A stretch of DNA of 64,000 nucleotides from Nitrospira japonica. Lineage in GTDB: Bacteria; Nitrospirota; Nitrospiria; Nitrospirales; Nitrospiraceae. Below the pieces are notes generated by a model that saw only the letters and a list, made by a program, of their open reading frames with translations, was not told the origin of the DNA and did not search any database. The DNA lies in contig NZ_LT828648.1 in NCBI RefSeq assembly GCF_900169565.1, positions 62,001 to 126,000 on the forward strand, written 5' to 3'. Below are positions 44,412-53,900 of this stretch, piece after piece; position 1 is the first letter of the stretch; every line of letters starts with the position of its first letter. Made by a program: the position numbers and the translations under genes.

Positions 44412-45365
44412 TTATGGAAGCTTGAGCGTGAACCATGTGGAGAGCGCCTTCATGCCGTTACGCTCGATGTTGTTGCCGTCCCACACGGCGAATGCGATAG
44501 GAACGGACATACCTGCCTTGAACTGCGTGTCATTGGCATCACCTGTTTCCAGGGTACGCTTAACGACTACACGCCAGGTCGGACCGGTATAGCCACCGCC
44601 CTTGACGGATCCAGACGGTTCCCACACGCCGTTTCCAATGACATCCTGATGCGCTTGCGTCGTCAACGTGCTGAATCCGTTGGCATTCAGGTCTTCCACC
44701 GAACTCACACGCAACGTTGGATCGGACATGATGTTGCCCGACCAGATACCGGGATTGAAGGGACCAAGGCTGCGACCAATCCGGTCCGGATAGGTCACGC
44801 CGCCGGCCGGCTCTTCAAAGTAGTAGTCCCAGAAGATGCCGGGATATTGATCGTCCACGTCCCAAATACCGGCGCTGTCTTTTCCGAGATCCTTTTGCCA
44901 CTCCGCGTTCCACCGCCAGATGTTGGTGGTTCCACCGGACTGACCCATGCACTGGAACGGCGGCGCACCCGAGGTATTAACCGGGAACATGATCGCCACC
45001 TGATCGCGGAAGTCCTGCGGACCGATCGTCGTATCGTTCTTGGTCTGATCGCTCCACTCCACCCGCAACCCGAGCTCCTTGCCGTTCGTCATGGACTTTA
45101 CGAACACCGACTTGACGGAAATATTCGGATGCATCGGCGTCGTGATCAACTGCCCGCTCAAGGGCACGATCACGCCAGGCACGCTCTCCCACAGCGGGTT
45201 CGCACCATCCATCGGAATGGGGCCCTTCACCGCCTTGGCCGGAATCGTCACCGGCTGGCTGACAGCCAAGGGTACCTGCCCAATCGTCAGCATCACGCCC
45301 ACGATCAGGGCAGAGAGAAGAATGCCAAACACCACAGACTTGTTGTGTGTCTGCACTACTCTCAT
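44412..45365 (-). CDS. nxrC: Nitrite oxidoreductase gamma-like subunit (NxrC family)
   Basis: A 317-residue protein with an N-terminal signal or anchor (VFGILLSALIVGVMLTIG) and the heme-b gamma-subunit fold of type II DMSO-reductase enzymes. Typical segments are IVPLSGQLITTPM, RVEWSDQTKND, PFQCMGQSGGTTNIW, VSSVEDLNANGFSTLTT and AFAVWDGNNIERNGMKA. In this family heme b is held by Met and Lys and conveys electrons out of the enzyme. It lies 92 bases after the TorD-like chaperone gene and ends at a strong terminator, which fits heavy expression. Which catalytic subunits it joins cannot be read from the window. Confidence 0.82.
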   Translation of the reverse strand: MRVVQTHNKSVVFGILLSALIVGVMLTIGQVPLAVSQPVTIPAKAVKGPIPMDGANPLWESVPGVIVPLSGQLITTPMHPNISVKSVFVKSMTNGKELGLRVEWSDQTKNDTTIGPQDFRDQVAIMFPVNTSGAPPFQCMGQSGGTTNIWRWNAEWQKDLGKDSAGIWDVDDQYPGIFWDYYFEEPAGGVTYPDRIGRSLGPFNPGIWSGNIMSDPTLRVSSVEDLNANGFSTLTTQAHQDVIGNGVWEPSGSVKGGGYTGPTWRVVVKRTLETGDANDTQFKAGMSVPIAFAVWDGNNIERNGMKALSTWFTLKLP

Positions 45366-45457
45366 GGACTATGCCCTCCTCTCAATTAAGTGATTAAAAA
45401 ACTGTGACCCAAATGACTCCCGAGAAACGAAAAATGACACCGACATGAATGCGAATA

Positions 45458-46429
45458 TTACGCAGTCCCGACGGGTCCCCCCTCCTCCTTGTTTTTGTTC
45501 TTCTCCCCTTGCTCCATAAAATCCTGTGCGCCCGTCTCATTCAACAACAGGCTGAGCTCATTTCCCTGGTCCTGCGCACCGCATTCGTACGTCTGCCCTT
45601 CCGGAGCATTGAACGTGGCAGGGCGGTAATCCGTTTCGGAATACGGCTGAGGAGTGACGCCGAGAAAAGCAGCCTCGAAGTCCATCCAATCTGCGGTCAG
45701 ATCAGCTACCAGTTTGAACAGCCCTGAATCAGCTTTCTTGACCAGCATACGGCAGAACAACGGAACCCACCGACCGATGTGGTTCTTGACGAATTTTTTC
45801 TGCGCCTCCACGACGATCTGCGTCTTGTCGGTTCCATCGTGACAACGCGAATAGGATTCCTTGTATGCCAGAAAATGCATGAACTCAAACTCAACACTCA
45901 AATGATCGAGCCGCTCGTGAATGTCCTTCGACAATTCCACGCCGAACGCTTTGTAAAAACCCGCGATGTCCCCCATGACATGGGATTGGGCGAACACGTG
46001 GTCGTTACCGAAAAGCGTTTCGTAGGGCGGGCAATCCAAGGTGATCACGTTGCTGAAGACCCGGCGATGCTCCGACTGGAGATCGGTCAGATGCCAATTG
46101 ACGCATTCCGAAGCGACGAGCTTTTCCAGCTGATCGAACTGCTTTTTTAATGCGTTCAATTTCTGCTTGGCCCGATCCCCGTCGATGCCGTCAAGCGCCT
46201 TCTCCAAGGCTTCGACCGCTGCGCGACCATCCTCGACAAATTCACCGCATTGCACGTAGTCGAGGAACTCGTCGTCTTCAGGGTACAACAAGCTCCACGA
46301 TACGAGAAGGTAAATCTTGCTGCGATTGAGGGCACGTTCGACGGCGGGAGAGTCTTTGATCGGCGTCGGGGTCGAGATGACGGCCGTTCCGGAAGCGGAG
46401 GGATTTTGTACCGGCTGTTTACTCGTCAT
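45458..46429 (-). CDS. TorD/DmsD-family chaperone for a molybdenum enzyme
   Basis: A 323-residue cytoplasmic protein whose middle (about residues 30-270) has the all-helical TorD fold: YLLVSWSLLYPEDDEFLDYV, LTDLQSEHRRVFSNV, PPYETLFG, VMGDIAGFYKAFGVEL and ERLDHLSVEFEFMHFLAYKE. Such chaperones bind the catalytic subunit or its Tat signal until the molybdenum cofactor is inserted. At 323 residues it is longer than usual (about 200), with extra N- and C-terminal tails. ATG 46429 has GAGGAGC upstream. It has a clear promoter at 46515-46543 and is followed by nxrC. Confidence 0.85.
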   Translation of the reverse strand: MTSKQPVQNPSASGTAVISTPTPIKDSPAVERALNRSKIYLLVSWSLLYPEDDEFLDYVQCGEFVEDGRAAVEALEKALDGIDGDRAKQKLNALKKQFDQLEKLVASECVNWHLTDLQSEHRRVFSNVITLDCPPYETLFGNDHVFAQSHVMGDIAGFYKAFGVELSKDIHERLDHLSVEFEFMHFLAYKESYSRCHDGTDKTQIVVEAQKKFVKNHIGRWVPLFCRMLVKKADSGLFKLVADLTADWMDFEAAFLGVTPQPYSETDYRPATFNAPEGQTYECGAQDQGNELSLLLNETGAQDFMEQGEKNKNKEEGGPVGTA

Positions 46430-46514
46430 ATGAGAATCAGCTCCTCGGTGTGACCTTGCGCCGTGGCCTGGATTTTCCGGCATGTGCGGTCAAACCTCTG
46501 GCACAAGCTCGGGT

Positions 46515-46543
46515 ATGATAGGTAATGGACCAGGTGATGTCAA
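46515..46543 (-). promoter_or_regulatory. Strong sigma-70 promoter of the TorD-like gene
   Basis: Minus-strand TTGACA (46538-46543), a 17-base spacer and TATCAT (46515-46520; 5/6). It is one of the best promoter matches in the window. Predicted leader is about 80 bases. Confidence 0.7.
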
Positions 46544-46583
46544 GCACGTTCTCCTCTTTATCGAAACGAAACTTAACCGGCTG

Positions 46584-46597
46584 AAATTTCGAAATTT
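46584..46597. promoter_or_regulatory. Perfect 14-bp palindrome upstream of the TorD promoter
   Basis: AAATTTCGAAATTT (46584-46597) is self-complementary and centred about 80 bases upstream of the predicted transcription start, a usual distance for an activator or repressor dimer. The regulator is unknown. Confidence 0.45.
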
Positions 46598-46648
46598 TTG
46601 CATGGGCTTCTTGAGTCGAGATCCCACAATCATCCTTCTACGGCATGC

Positions 46649-47245
46649 TTAGCAGGCCGGGGACAGCAGCCGGTATGGCGTCACGCGGATCGCAATATGG
46701 TCATTGACAGTCTTACAGACCTGCTCGCACACGCCGCACCCGACGCATCGCTCTCCGGAAACCAGCAGCCGCTGTTCGTCAAAATCCATCGATAACGCCT
46801 CGGTGGGACATTTCGACGCGCAGGCATGACAACCTTGCCCCGCCGTACATAGACGATGGGAGACGACCGCTGTCCCCATGCGCACGTAGTCGCGACTCGG
46901 CACCGAAACGAGGGCTTCTGTCCCACAGGCTGCGACACAAGGAAGATCTTCGCAGAGCATGCATGGCGCCTGATCGGGAAAGATGATCGGCGTCCCGTCT
47001 CCCTGATGAAAAACGATGGCGCCGTGCGGGCAGGCTTTCGCACAATCACTGCACTGGGTACATCGATCCAGGAACAACGGTTCGGCGACCGCTCCCGGCG
47101 GGCGCAACCAATCGGTTCTTGGAGCAGGGGCGACTTTTTCGGGAAGCGCCTCTGCATGCTGGGAATACTCGCGTGCAGCCTTGGCGACGGACAGCACCGA
47201 GTCCTTGAGAAAATCCCGACGACCATATTTGGGATCAATAGCCAT
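46649..47245 (-). CDS. Four-cluster ferredoxin-type protein (NapF/NapG-like)
   Basis: A 198-residue iron-sulfur protein with four Cys clusters: CTQCSDCAKACP, CMLCEDLPCVAAC, CTAGQGCHACASKCP and CVGCGVCEQVC, each expected to bind [4Fe-4S]. The N-terminus reads GRRDFLKDS, close to a Tat motif, but the hydrophobic stretch that normally follows is weak, so it may stay in the cytoplasm like NapF. It lies between the HExxH gene (28 bases) and the TorD-like promoter. Expected role: electron supply or cofactor assembly for the molybdenum enzyme. Confidence 0.82.
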   Translation of the reverse strand: MAIDPKYGRRDFLKDSVLSVAKAAREYSQHAEALPEKVAPAPRTDWLRPPGAVAEPLFLDRCTQCSDCAKACPHGAIVFHQGDGTPIIFPDQAPCMLCEDLPCVAACGTEALVSVPSRDYVRMGTAVVSHRLCTAGQGCHACASKCPTEALSMDFDEQRLLVSGERCVGCGVCEQVCKTVNDHIAIRVTPYRLLSPAC

Positions 47246-47273
47246 GAAAAAGCAGGTAGCGGTGCTTCTTTCT

Positions 47274-48272
47274 TTACATCACGCCGTCCGCGCGGAGTTT
47301 GTAGACCTCGACGCACCGATCGCAGGCGCCGAATTCGACGTCCCATCCGGGATGATTTTCCCGGATAAAGTCCAACACATAGGTTTCGAGCTTATGTCCC
47401 AGGTCCTCCACCCATGAATAGGTGGGAAACCGACACAGGGGGCACGGGAATCCCGGCATCAACATGACCTTGTTTTCCGTTTCCGGTACCTCCCCGCCCT
47501 CGACGTCCACGGCACGATCCATCACGCGCAGGGTATCCGTTGCCATCTCGATCAATTCGGAATGCGTGAAGAATCCCGTTTGCCACAAGCCTTCGAATAC
47601 GGACTTTAATTGAGGCGCGGGAATCTTTCGATACCAAGACCGGAACTCCTTGAACCGATCCTCTTTCCGGAGCATCGGCTCCTTGCCGGTCGCCATCAGC
47701 CGACTGTCGACGCTCAGGCTCCAGAGTACGCGATACCGCTGGAGGATCAACGTTTCTTCTCCGGGATTTTGACCGACCTTTGTATCGGGATCATAGCTGA
47801 ACTGCGGGCTCAGCATGTCGGAGATATGCATCAACTCATGCCGGCAGTAGCGGGTGAGTGCGGGATCGTAGAACCGGCGGGGAATCAGCTTGATCCCGAC
47901 TCCCTTCAACCCTTTTTCCTCGAACCGCTTGGCCAATTCGTGCTCGACCGAACCCCACTTGCGAAGAATGTCGACGCCTTCCTGGTCTTCTTTGAGCACC
48001 CCTTTGACCAGGACGATACCGACCTGATCCTTGAGAACCGGATATTCGTTGAACGCGTCCCTGATGATGTCGGAAAATCCCCATGTCCCAAATAAATACT
48101 GATATAGCTTCTTGAACTCGCTCTCGCGGTCGTCCAGCGTAAACTTCTCGTAGATCGGATCCGCCAACTCATGAAATTCCTTATAATAGGTGGGATCTCC
48201 TTCCCGTTCCGTCTTTTCCACGAAGGAGTCGATAACTTCCTGCAACAAGGCGGGCTGAAAGCGAAGTTCCAT
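47274..48272 (-). CDS. Putative metalloprotein with HExxH motif and C-terminal zinc ribbon
   Basis: A 332-residue soluble protein not assigned to any family I know. HELMH (residues 145-149, in RYCRHELMHISDML) has the zincin metal-site form, with Glu in GEETLILQ about 22 residues later as a possible third ligand. Near the C-terminus CPLC and CDRC form a likely zinc ribbon. No signal peptide is visible. The ATG has GGGGA upstream and a promoter at 48358-48387. It heads the minus-strand block, directly before the ferredoxin gene, so it may be an assembly protease or metal-binding factor. Confidence 0.7.
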   Translation of the reverse strand: MELRFQPALLQEVIDSFVEKTEREGDPTYYKEFHELADPIYEKFTLDDRESEFKKLYQYLFGTWGFSDIIRDAFNEYPVLKDQVGIVLVKGVLKEDQEGVDILRKWGSVEHELAKRFEEKGLKGVGIKLIPRRFYDPALTRYCRHELMHISDMLSPQFSYDPDTKVGQNPGEETLILQRYRVLWSLSVDSRLMATGKEPMLRKEDRFKEFRSWYRKIPAPQLKSVFEGLWQTGFFTHSELIEMATDTLRVMDRAVDVEGGEVPETENKVMLMPGFPCPLCRFPTYSWVEDLGHKLETYVLDFIRENHPGWDVEFGACDRCVEVYKLRADGVM

Positions 48273-48309
48273 AGCGTTCCCCAATCTCGAAATGAGCCAT
48301 GACCGCAGC

Positions 48310-48339
48310 TTGACTTGACGACCGGGCTTCTCTTACGAT
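48310..48339 (+). promoter_or_regulatory. Candidate promoter of the WD40 gene
   Basis: TTGACT (48310-48315), an 18-base spacer and TACGAT (48334-48339), giving a leader of about 90 bases. It overlaps the leader of the divergent gene. Confidence 0.35.
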
Positions 48340-48357
48340 CGTCCCGTTGAGAGAGAA

Positions 48358-48387
48358 ATTATACTGACCTAAAACGACCATTTGCAA
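48358..48387 (-). promoter_or_regulatory. Promoter of the HExxH-protein gene
   Basis: Minus-strand TTGCAA (48382-48387), an 18-base spacer and a perfect -10 TATAAT (48358-48363). Predicted leader is about 80 bases. Confidence 0.55.
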
Positions 48388-48437
48388 TCGAACCGGCTGC
48401 CGCCGGTTCACCAACCATCTCATCACCGGACATTTTC

Positions 48438-49517
48438 ATGACTGAACAAAGCCCTGCTTCTACGGTTACGGCGCCGACTTCGCAAACTCCCCACGTCGAT
48501 TTCCTGGAATATTGGACCGCGGGGGCACGAGAGGTGAAGACCTTCCGCGGGCACTCCCACGGAATCTGGTCCGTCGCGTTCGCCCCTGACGCCCTCACGT
48601 TGGCCAGCGCCGGCGTGGACCGTCTCGTCCGTATCTGGGACATCGAAACCGGTCGACTCCTTCGTTCTCTCCGCGGCCATACCAATGACATCAGGGCGGT
48701 GGCGTTCACCCCGGACGGGCAAACTCTGGCGACCGGAAGCGAAGACCGGACGATCAGGCTGTGGAATCCGAAGACCGGCGAACCGCTCAAACTCCTCTTC
48801 ACCCGCTATGACCACAACGTCTGCAGTCTCTCCCTTTCGCCGGACGGACTGATGCTGGCGCGCGGCAGTCACAACAAAGACATCAAGATCTGGGAAGTCA
48901 CGACCGGGACCGAATTGATGACCCTGTTGGGAAAAGATCAGTACGATCACCACTGGTCGGTCTGCGTGGCATTTTCTCCAGACGGCATGCATCTGGCCAG
49001 CGGAACGGACATCGGCAAGGTCAAGATTTGGGAGGTCTTGCCGAGCGGGGAAGAAAAGGTCCTCCACAACGGCCACTGGAAAGAAGATGCCGATGATTCG
49101 ACCGAAACACGGGGCTATTTCATCGAGGACGACGGCGGATTTCAAAAGCCCATGGACTATTGGATCGGAGCCATGACGTTTACTCCGGACGCCAAGCATC
49201 TGATCACCGGCAGCCGAGACCAGACGATCAAAATGTTCGAAATGCCTCAGGGCCTCGAGCACCGGACGCTCCGGGGACATACAGGCTGGGTACGAACGCT
49301 GGTGGTGACACCGGACGGCAAGGTACTCATCAGCGGAAGCGACGACAACACGATCCGATTCTGGGATCTGGCAACCGGGCGTTGCTTCCGAACCATCAAG
49401 ACGCACACCGGCGGCGTTCGCTGTGTCGCACTCTCTCCGGATGGTCTGTCGCTCGCCAGCGCGTCGTGGGATCGAACCGTGAAGCTGTGGAGCGGAGGGC
49501 CGGAGCCTACCGAATAG
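48438..49517 (+). CDS. WD40-repeat beta-propeller protein
   Basis: A 359-residue protein with about seven WD40 blades, for example SHGIWSVAFAPDALTLASAG, VDRLVRIWDIETGRLLRSLR and GLSLASASWDRTVKLWSGG. WD40 propellers are interaction scaffolds. No signal peptide is visible. It is divergent from the NXR-like block and convergent with the NtrC-type regulator gene. Its job is unknown; position suggests a link to one or the other. Confidence 0.9.
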   Translation: MTEQSPASTVTAPTSQTPHVDFLEYWTAGAREVKTFRGHSHGIWSVAFAPDALTLASAGVDRLVRIWDIETGRLLRSLRGHTNDIRAVAFTPDGQTLATGSEDRTIRLWNPKTGEPLKLLFTRYDHNVCSLSLSPDGLMLARGSHNKDIKIWEVTTGTELMTLLGKDQYDHHWSVCVAFSPDGMHLASGTDIGKVKIWEVLPSGEEKVLHNGHWKEDADDSTETRGYFIEDDGGFQKPMDYWIGAMTFTPDAKHLITGSRDQTIKMFEMPQGLEHRTLRGHTGWVRTLVVTPDGKVLISGSDDNTIRFWDLATGRCFRTIKTHTGGVRCVALSPDGLSLASASWDRTVKLWSGGPEPTE

Positions 49518-49538
49518 AGACGGGCGTTTCCCTTCGTT

Positions 49539-50987
49539 TTATTCCCCTTCTTCCCCGGCATCCTCCGTGACTGACGGGATCCCGTAGCGTTTGCATTTAT
49601 CCCCCAGCGCCTTACGGGACAGACCCAACACCTTCGCCGCGGCAGTTCGGTTCCCTTCGACACGCTCCAGCACGGACAGGATATGGCTCTTCTCGAACTC
49701 CTCCCGCGCGGCGGACAAGGACGTCAGCGAGACGCCTTTGGACTTGCTTTCTGCCGCGAGTCCTTCGTGACAGAACCCGCAGGATTCTTGAGGCCCCCCT
49801 CCCGTGAACGGGCAAGAGGGAAACTCACAAAGATCGGCCGGATGAACCATCTCATGATCGCGTCCGGTAGTCACGCCCCGCTCAATGATCTTTTCCAATT
49901 CCCGTACGTTTCCGGGGAATGAATACCGTGACAGGAGATCGCGGGCTGAGGGAGAAAACCCCTTCAATCTCTTGTTCATCCGGCTCGAATAGTCGTGGAG
50001 GAGATGATCGGCGATGATCATGATGTCATCCGTACGCTGTCTCAGCGGAGGGAGCGTGACCTGCACCGTATTGAGCCGCCGGTACAGATCTTCGTGGAAG
50101 CGCCCTTTCTCAACTGCCTGAGCCAGATCGACACGCGTCGCCCCGACCAGACGGACATCCACCTCGATCGACTCGCGGCCACCCAGACGCCAAAATTTTC
50201 GTTCCTGCAGCAGGCGAAGTACTTTGTCCTGAATACCGGCCGGAAGTTCACTGATCTCGTCAAGAAACAACGTTCCCCGGTGCGCCAATTCGAAGCGTCC
50301 TCTTCGTTGCCGTGAGGCTCCAGCGAATGCGCCCTTCTCGTGGCCGAAGAGCTCGGCGTCGAGCAAGGCTTCCGACAAGGCGCCGCAACTCACTTTGATC
50401 AGCGGATGATGATTACGAGGGCTGTTCTGGTGAATGGCATTGGCAACCAGTTCCTTTCCGGTTCCGCTCTCTCCGAGGATGAGAACAGGCACATCGGATC
50501 CCGCCGCCGTTCTGACCTTGTCCAACACCTCCCGCATCCGGCTGTTGGCCCCGAGAATTCCTCCGAACCTGAAGTTATCATCGTGAATCTCTTTGGATTC
50601 CTCCGTCTCACGGCGAAGCCTGACCACCCGCCCCACCCGCTCCACGATGAGCAGCAGTTCATCCATCTGAAACGGTTTGGTGATGTAGTCGAATGCACCA
50701 AGCCTCATGGCGCCCACGGCGGTTTCCATCGATCCGTGGGCGGTGATCACGACCACTTCGGTTTCGGGTGCCGCTTCTTTTGTCGCCTTGAGGACCGCCA
50801 AGCCGTCGGCACCGGGAAGCCGCAGGTCCGTAATAACGAGATCAAACGGGTTCTGGCGGAGGAGTTGGATTCCTTCCGTCCCGGTGGACGCTGCGCGCAC
50901 TTCATACCCCACGGCCTCCATGGCGTCCACCATGGAAAGGCGCATAAGCGGTTCGTCATCCACCAGCAGAATCGTCAGCCCTTTCAT
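49539..50987 (-). CDS. NtrC-family sigma-54-dependent response regulator
   Basis: A 482-residue regulator. The receiver domain has D10-D11, phospho-acceptor D54 and K104. The AAA+ domain has Walker A GESGTGKE (172-179). The sigma-54 contact loop reads GAFAGA (219-224) instead of GAFTGA. A linker holds four cysteines, C387, C392, C403 and C406 (CEFPSCPFTGG and CGFC), which could bind a metal or iron-sulfur cluster. The C-terminal Fis-type HTH is NRTAAAKVLGLSRKALGDKC. ATG overlaps the kinase stop by ATGA, showing coupled expression. Targets are unknown; the nearby NXR-like block is one candidate. Confidence 0.9.
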   Translation of the reverse strand: MKGLTILLVDDEPLMRLSMVDAMEAVGYEVRAASTGTEGIQLLRQNPFDLVITDLRLPGADGLAVLKATKEAAPETEVVVITAHGSMETAVGAMRLGAFDYITKPFQMDELLLIVERVGRVVRLRRETEESKEIHDDNFRFGGILGANSRMREVLDKVRTAAGSDVPVLILGESGTGKELVANAIHQNSPRNHHPLIKVSCGALSEALLDAELFGHEKGAFAGASRQRRGRFELAHRGTLFLDEISELPAGIQDKVLRLLQERKFWRLGGRESIEVDVRLVGATRVDLAQAVEKGRFHEDLYRRLNTVQVTLPPLRQRTDDIMIIADHLLHDYSSRMNKRLKGFSPSARDLLSRYSFPGNVRELEKIIERGVTTGRDHEMVHPADLCEFPSCPFTGGGPQESCGFCHEGLAAESKSKGVSLTSLSAAREEFEKSHILSVLERVEGNRTAAAKVLGLSRKALGDKCKRYGIPSVTEDAGEEGE

Positions 50988-53900
50988 GACGTCCTCTCCA
51001 CGAGCGAACGGTCCCTCGACAAGGGGAGGCACAGGGTGAACGTCGTGCCTCTGCCCACTTCACTGTTCACGAGTATTTTTCCGCCGTGACGCTCGATGAT
51101 GCCCAAACTGACGGATAACCCCAGCCCCGTGCCTTCTCCCTCGCCTTTCGTCGTAAAGAAGGGGTCGAAGATGCGGGGGAGCACGGCCGGAGCGATTCCT
51201 GACCCGGTATCGGACACCTCCACCAGACAGACCCCTTCCGCAACGGAGGTGCGAATTCTCAACACACCCCCGCCTTTCATCGCCTGTACGGCATTGAGGA
51301 TCAGGTTCATGAGCACTTGCTCGATCATGTGCCGATCGATCATTAGACTCGGCAGCGCGGAACCGAGCACCGTTTCCAGGACAATGCGATTGGAAGCGAA
51401 CAGATGATTCGTAAGCACCAGCACCCGATCGACCACCTGCTTGATGTCCGTCAAGCTGAACTCCGGATCGTGCTGCTGGGAAAAATCGAGCAACTGACGG
51501 ACGATCTTCTGAACCCGTCGCACACCGTCTTCCATTGACGTCCAGTATTCCTCCTGTCGGGCCGGCGACAACACGCCTTTACGCAGGTTGTAGAGACAGT
51601 TCAGAATCCCGGCGAGCGGATTATTGATTTCATGCGCCACCCCGGCCGCCAATTTTCCCACCGAAGCCAGCTTCTCGGAATTGCGGATTTGCTGTTCGAG
51701 GCGCTTTGTTTCCGTCATATCGCGCGCGATGCCGAGCACGCCGAGAATTTCTCCTTCGGCTCCGTGGAGCGGTGACACGCTGACGGTTACCGTGCGGGTC
51801 TCTCCCGAGCGGGTTACGACTTCGACTTCGTAGACCTGCTTTGCGCCGATGTCCAGTGTGTTCTTCAGCCGACGGCCGCGATGCCGCCGGGAGAGAAGCG
51901 ATAGGTAGGGACGACCCAACAGATCGTCCTTCCGGTAGCCCCACACGGTGACCTTGTTGTTGACGTAGGTGAACCGCTGGTCCGTATCGAGCGTGTAGAT
52001 CACGTCGTTGGCATTCTCAAGGAGATTCTCCAAGTACTGTTTGGTCTGCTCGATTTCCCTTGTCCGCTCTTTGACCTTGGTTTCGAGTTCCTCCCGGTAG
52101 GTTTGCAGCTGCCGCTCGAGCTTCTTTCTGTCGGTGATGTCCCGCAATTGGACCATGACCAACAAATGATCGGGACTTCCGACCTGAATAAGATCCATCT
52201 CCACGGGGGTTTCCACGCCGGCGGCGTTATACACCGTGATTTCTTGGCTGGGGGCCTTTTCCCGACCCGTGTTGATATCGCCCAACCATCGTCGCAGTGC
52301 TCCCCGATAGGCTTCGAGCGTGACCTCGAAAATACTGCGCCCCACGATGTACGGCTCCGCATAGCCCAGCGCCTGCTCCTCGCGTTTATTGACGGACACG
52401 ATCGTGCCGCTCGGATCCACCATGAACACCGAATCGGCAACAAGATCGAAGAGAGCCTTGTACCGGGCCTGCGAGGCCACGAGTTGCCTGGTACGTTCGG
52501 TGACAGCCAGTTCGAGCTTCGACGTATATTGCTGGAGTTCCTGCTCGAGACGATGCCGTTCCGTGACGTCGCGCACGAAGGCTCGTGAATGCACGAGTCC
52601 GCCACGCTCCTGATCGAACAGAGCCGTCGCATGAATCTCGACATCGATCGGACGGCCGTCCTTGGCCAGCAAGATCGTTTCCATCGCCGTCTGTCCCTGA
52701 GATACCAGTCGCTCGAGGTATTGTAGCACCCGAGTGGCCTGCCCTTGAGGCACCAGATCCCAGAGCTTCATCGCCAACATTTCATCCAATTGATAGCCCA
52801 GTTTGTCCAAACCCGTTTTGTTGACGTGAACAAATTGTCCGTTCCGATCCAACTGGTAGATCATCTCCGGCGAGTGTTCGATCAGGTCGCGATACTTTTC
52901 CTCCAACCGGCGCACTTCCACCACCCGCTGCTCGATTTGGCCGAATGACCGCTGAAGATTTGAGGCCATCTCGTTGAACGCGCCGGCCAACTCTTCGATC
53001 TCGTCCCCCGTCTCCAGCGCCAGCCTTCGTTCCAGCCGGCCGCTGCCTAATTCCCTCGCTCCTTCATGCAGAAGCTTGATCGGCCTGACGATCCGGCGAG
53101 CCGCCAGCAAACCCGTGCCCCACAGCACCCCCAGTACGATCAATCCGTACAGTAAAACCTTAGCGACAAGATCAGCCAGCGGGGCAAAGGTTTCCCGGGG
53201 ATCCTGCCGAATGACGGTCACCCACTGTTTCCCGCCGATGCTGCCGGGCGCGAGCCGATCATTGAAACGAACGGGAGCAAATCCGATCAACGCATCGCGG
53301 CTTCCGTGGGAATCGTCTAACGCCACCGCCCATCCGGCCTTCAATGCCTGAAGGGTCTGAATGAGTTCGGGCTTGACGGTATGTTCCTCCGGAGAAAGAA
53401 TCGGACAAATCAGCGGAACTCCATCCGAACTGAACAGCATAGCGTGGCCGGTCATGCCGATGGAAACCTCGGCGATAGAATGAAACAGGGTATCCCGACG
53501 CATCAGAATCGTGATGGCCCCGATGACCGCCCGTTGTTGATCGTCAACGATGGGAGCTGAGACGACGACGACATGGGTGCCGAAAGAGGGATCGAAGGCG
53601 ATCTCACCGACATAAGGCTGACGGGTCCCTCCTTTGACCACAGCCTGCCACCAGCCGGTCTTGCCGTAAAAGTACTCCACCTGGGGAATGGAGCTCACGA
53701 CCAGCGCCCCTTGCACGTCGGTGACCAGAATGCCCACATAATCGGCCTTCCGGATGTCGTGCCACCGGATCAGATAGTTGGTCACGATTCGATTGATGAA
53801 CAGCGGAAATTCGCTCCGCTTGTCCCGTTGCTTCCACCGCTGCTGCCAATCCTTGATGACCTCCTGAATGCGCTGCGCATCCTTTCCTTCATACGTCCGA

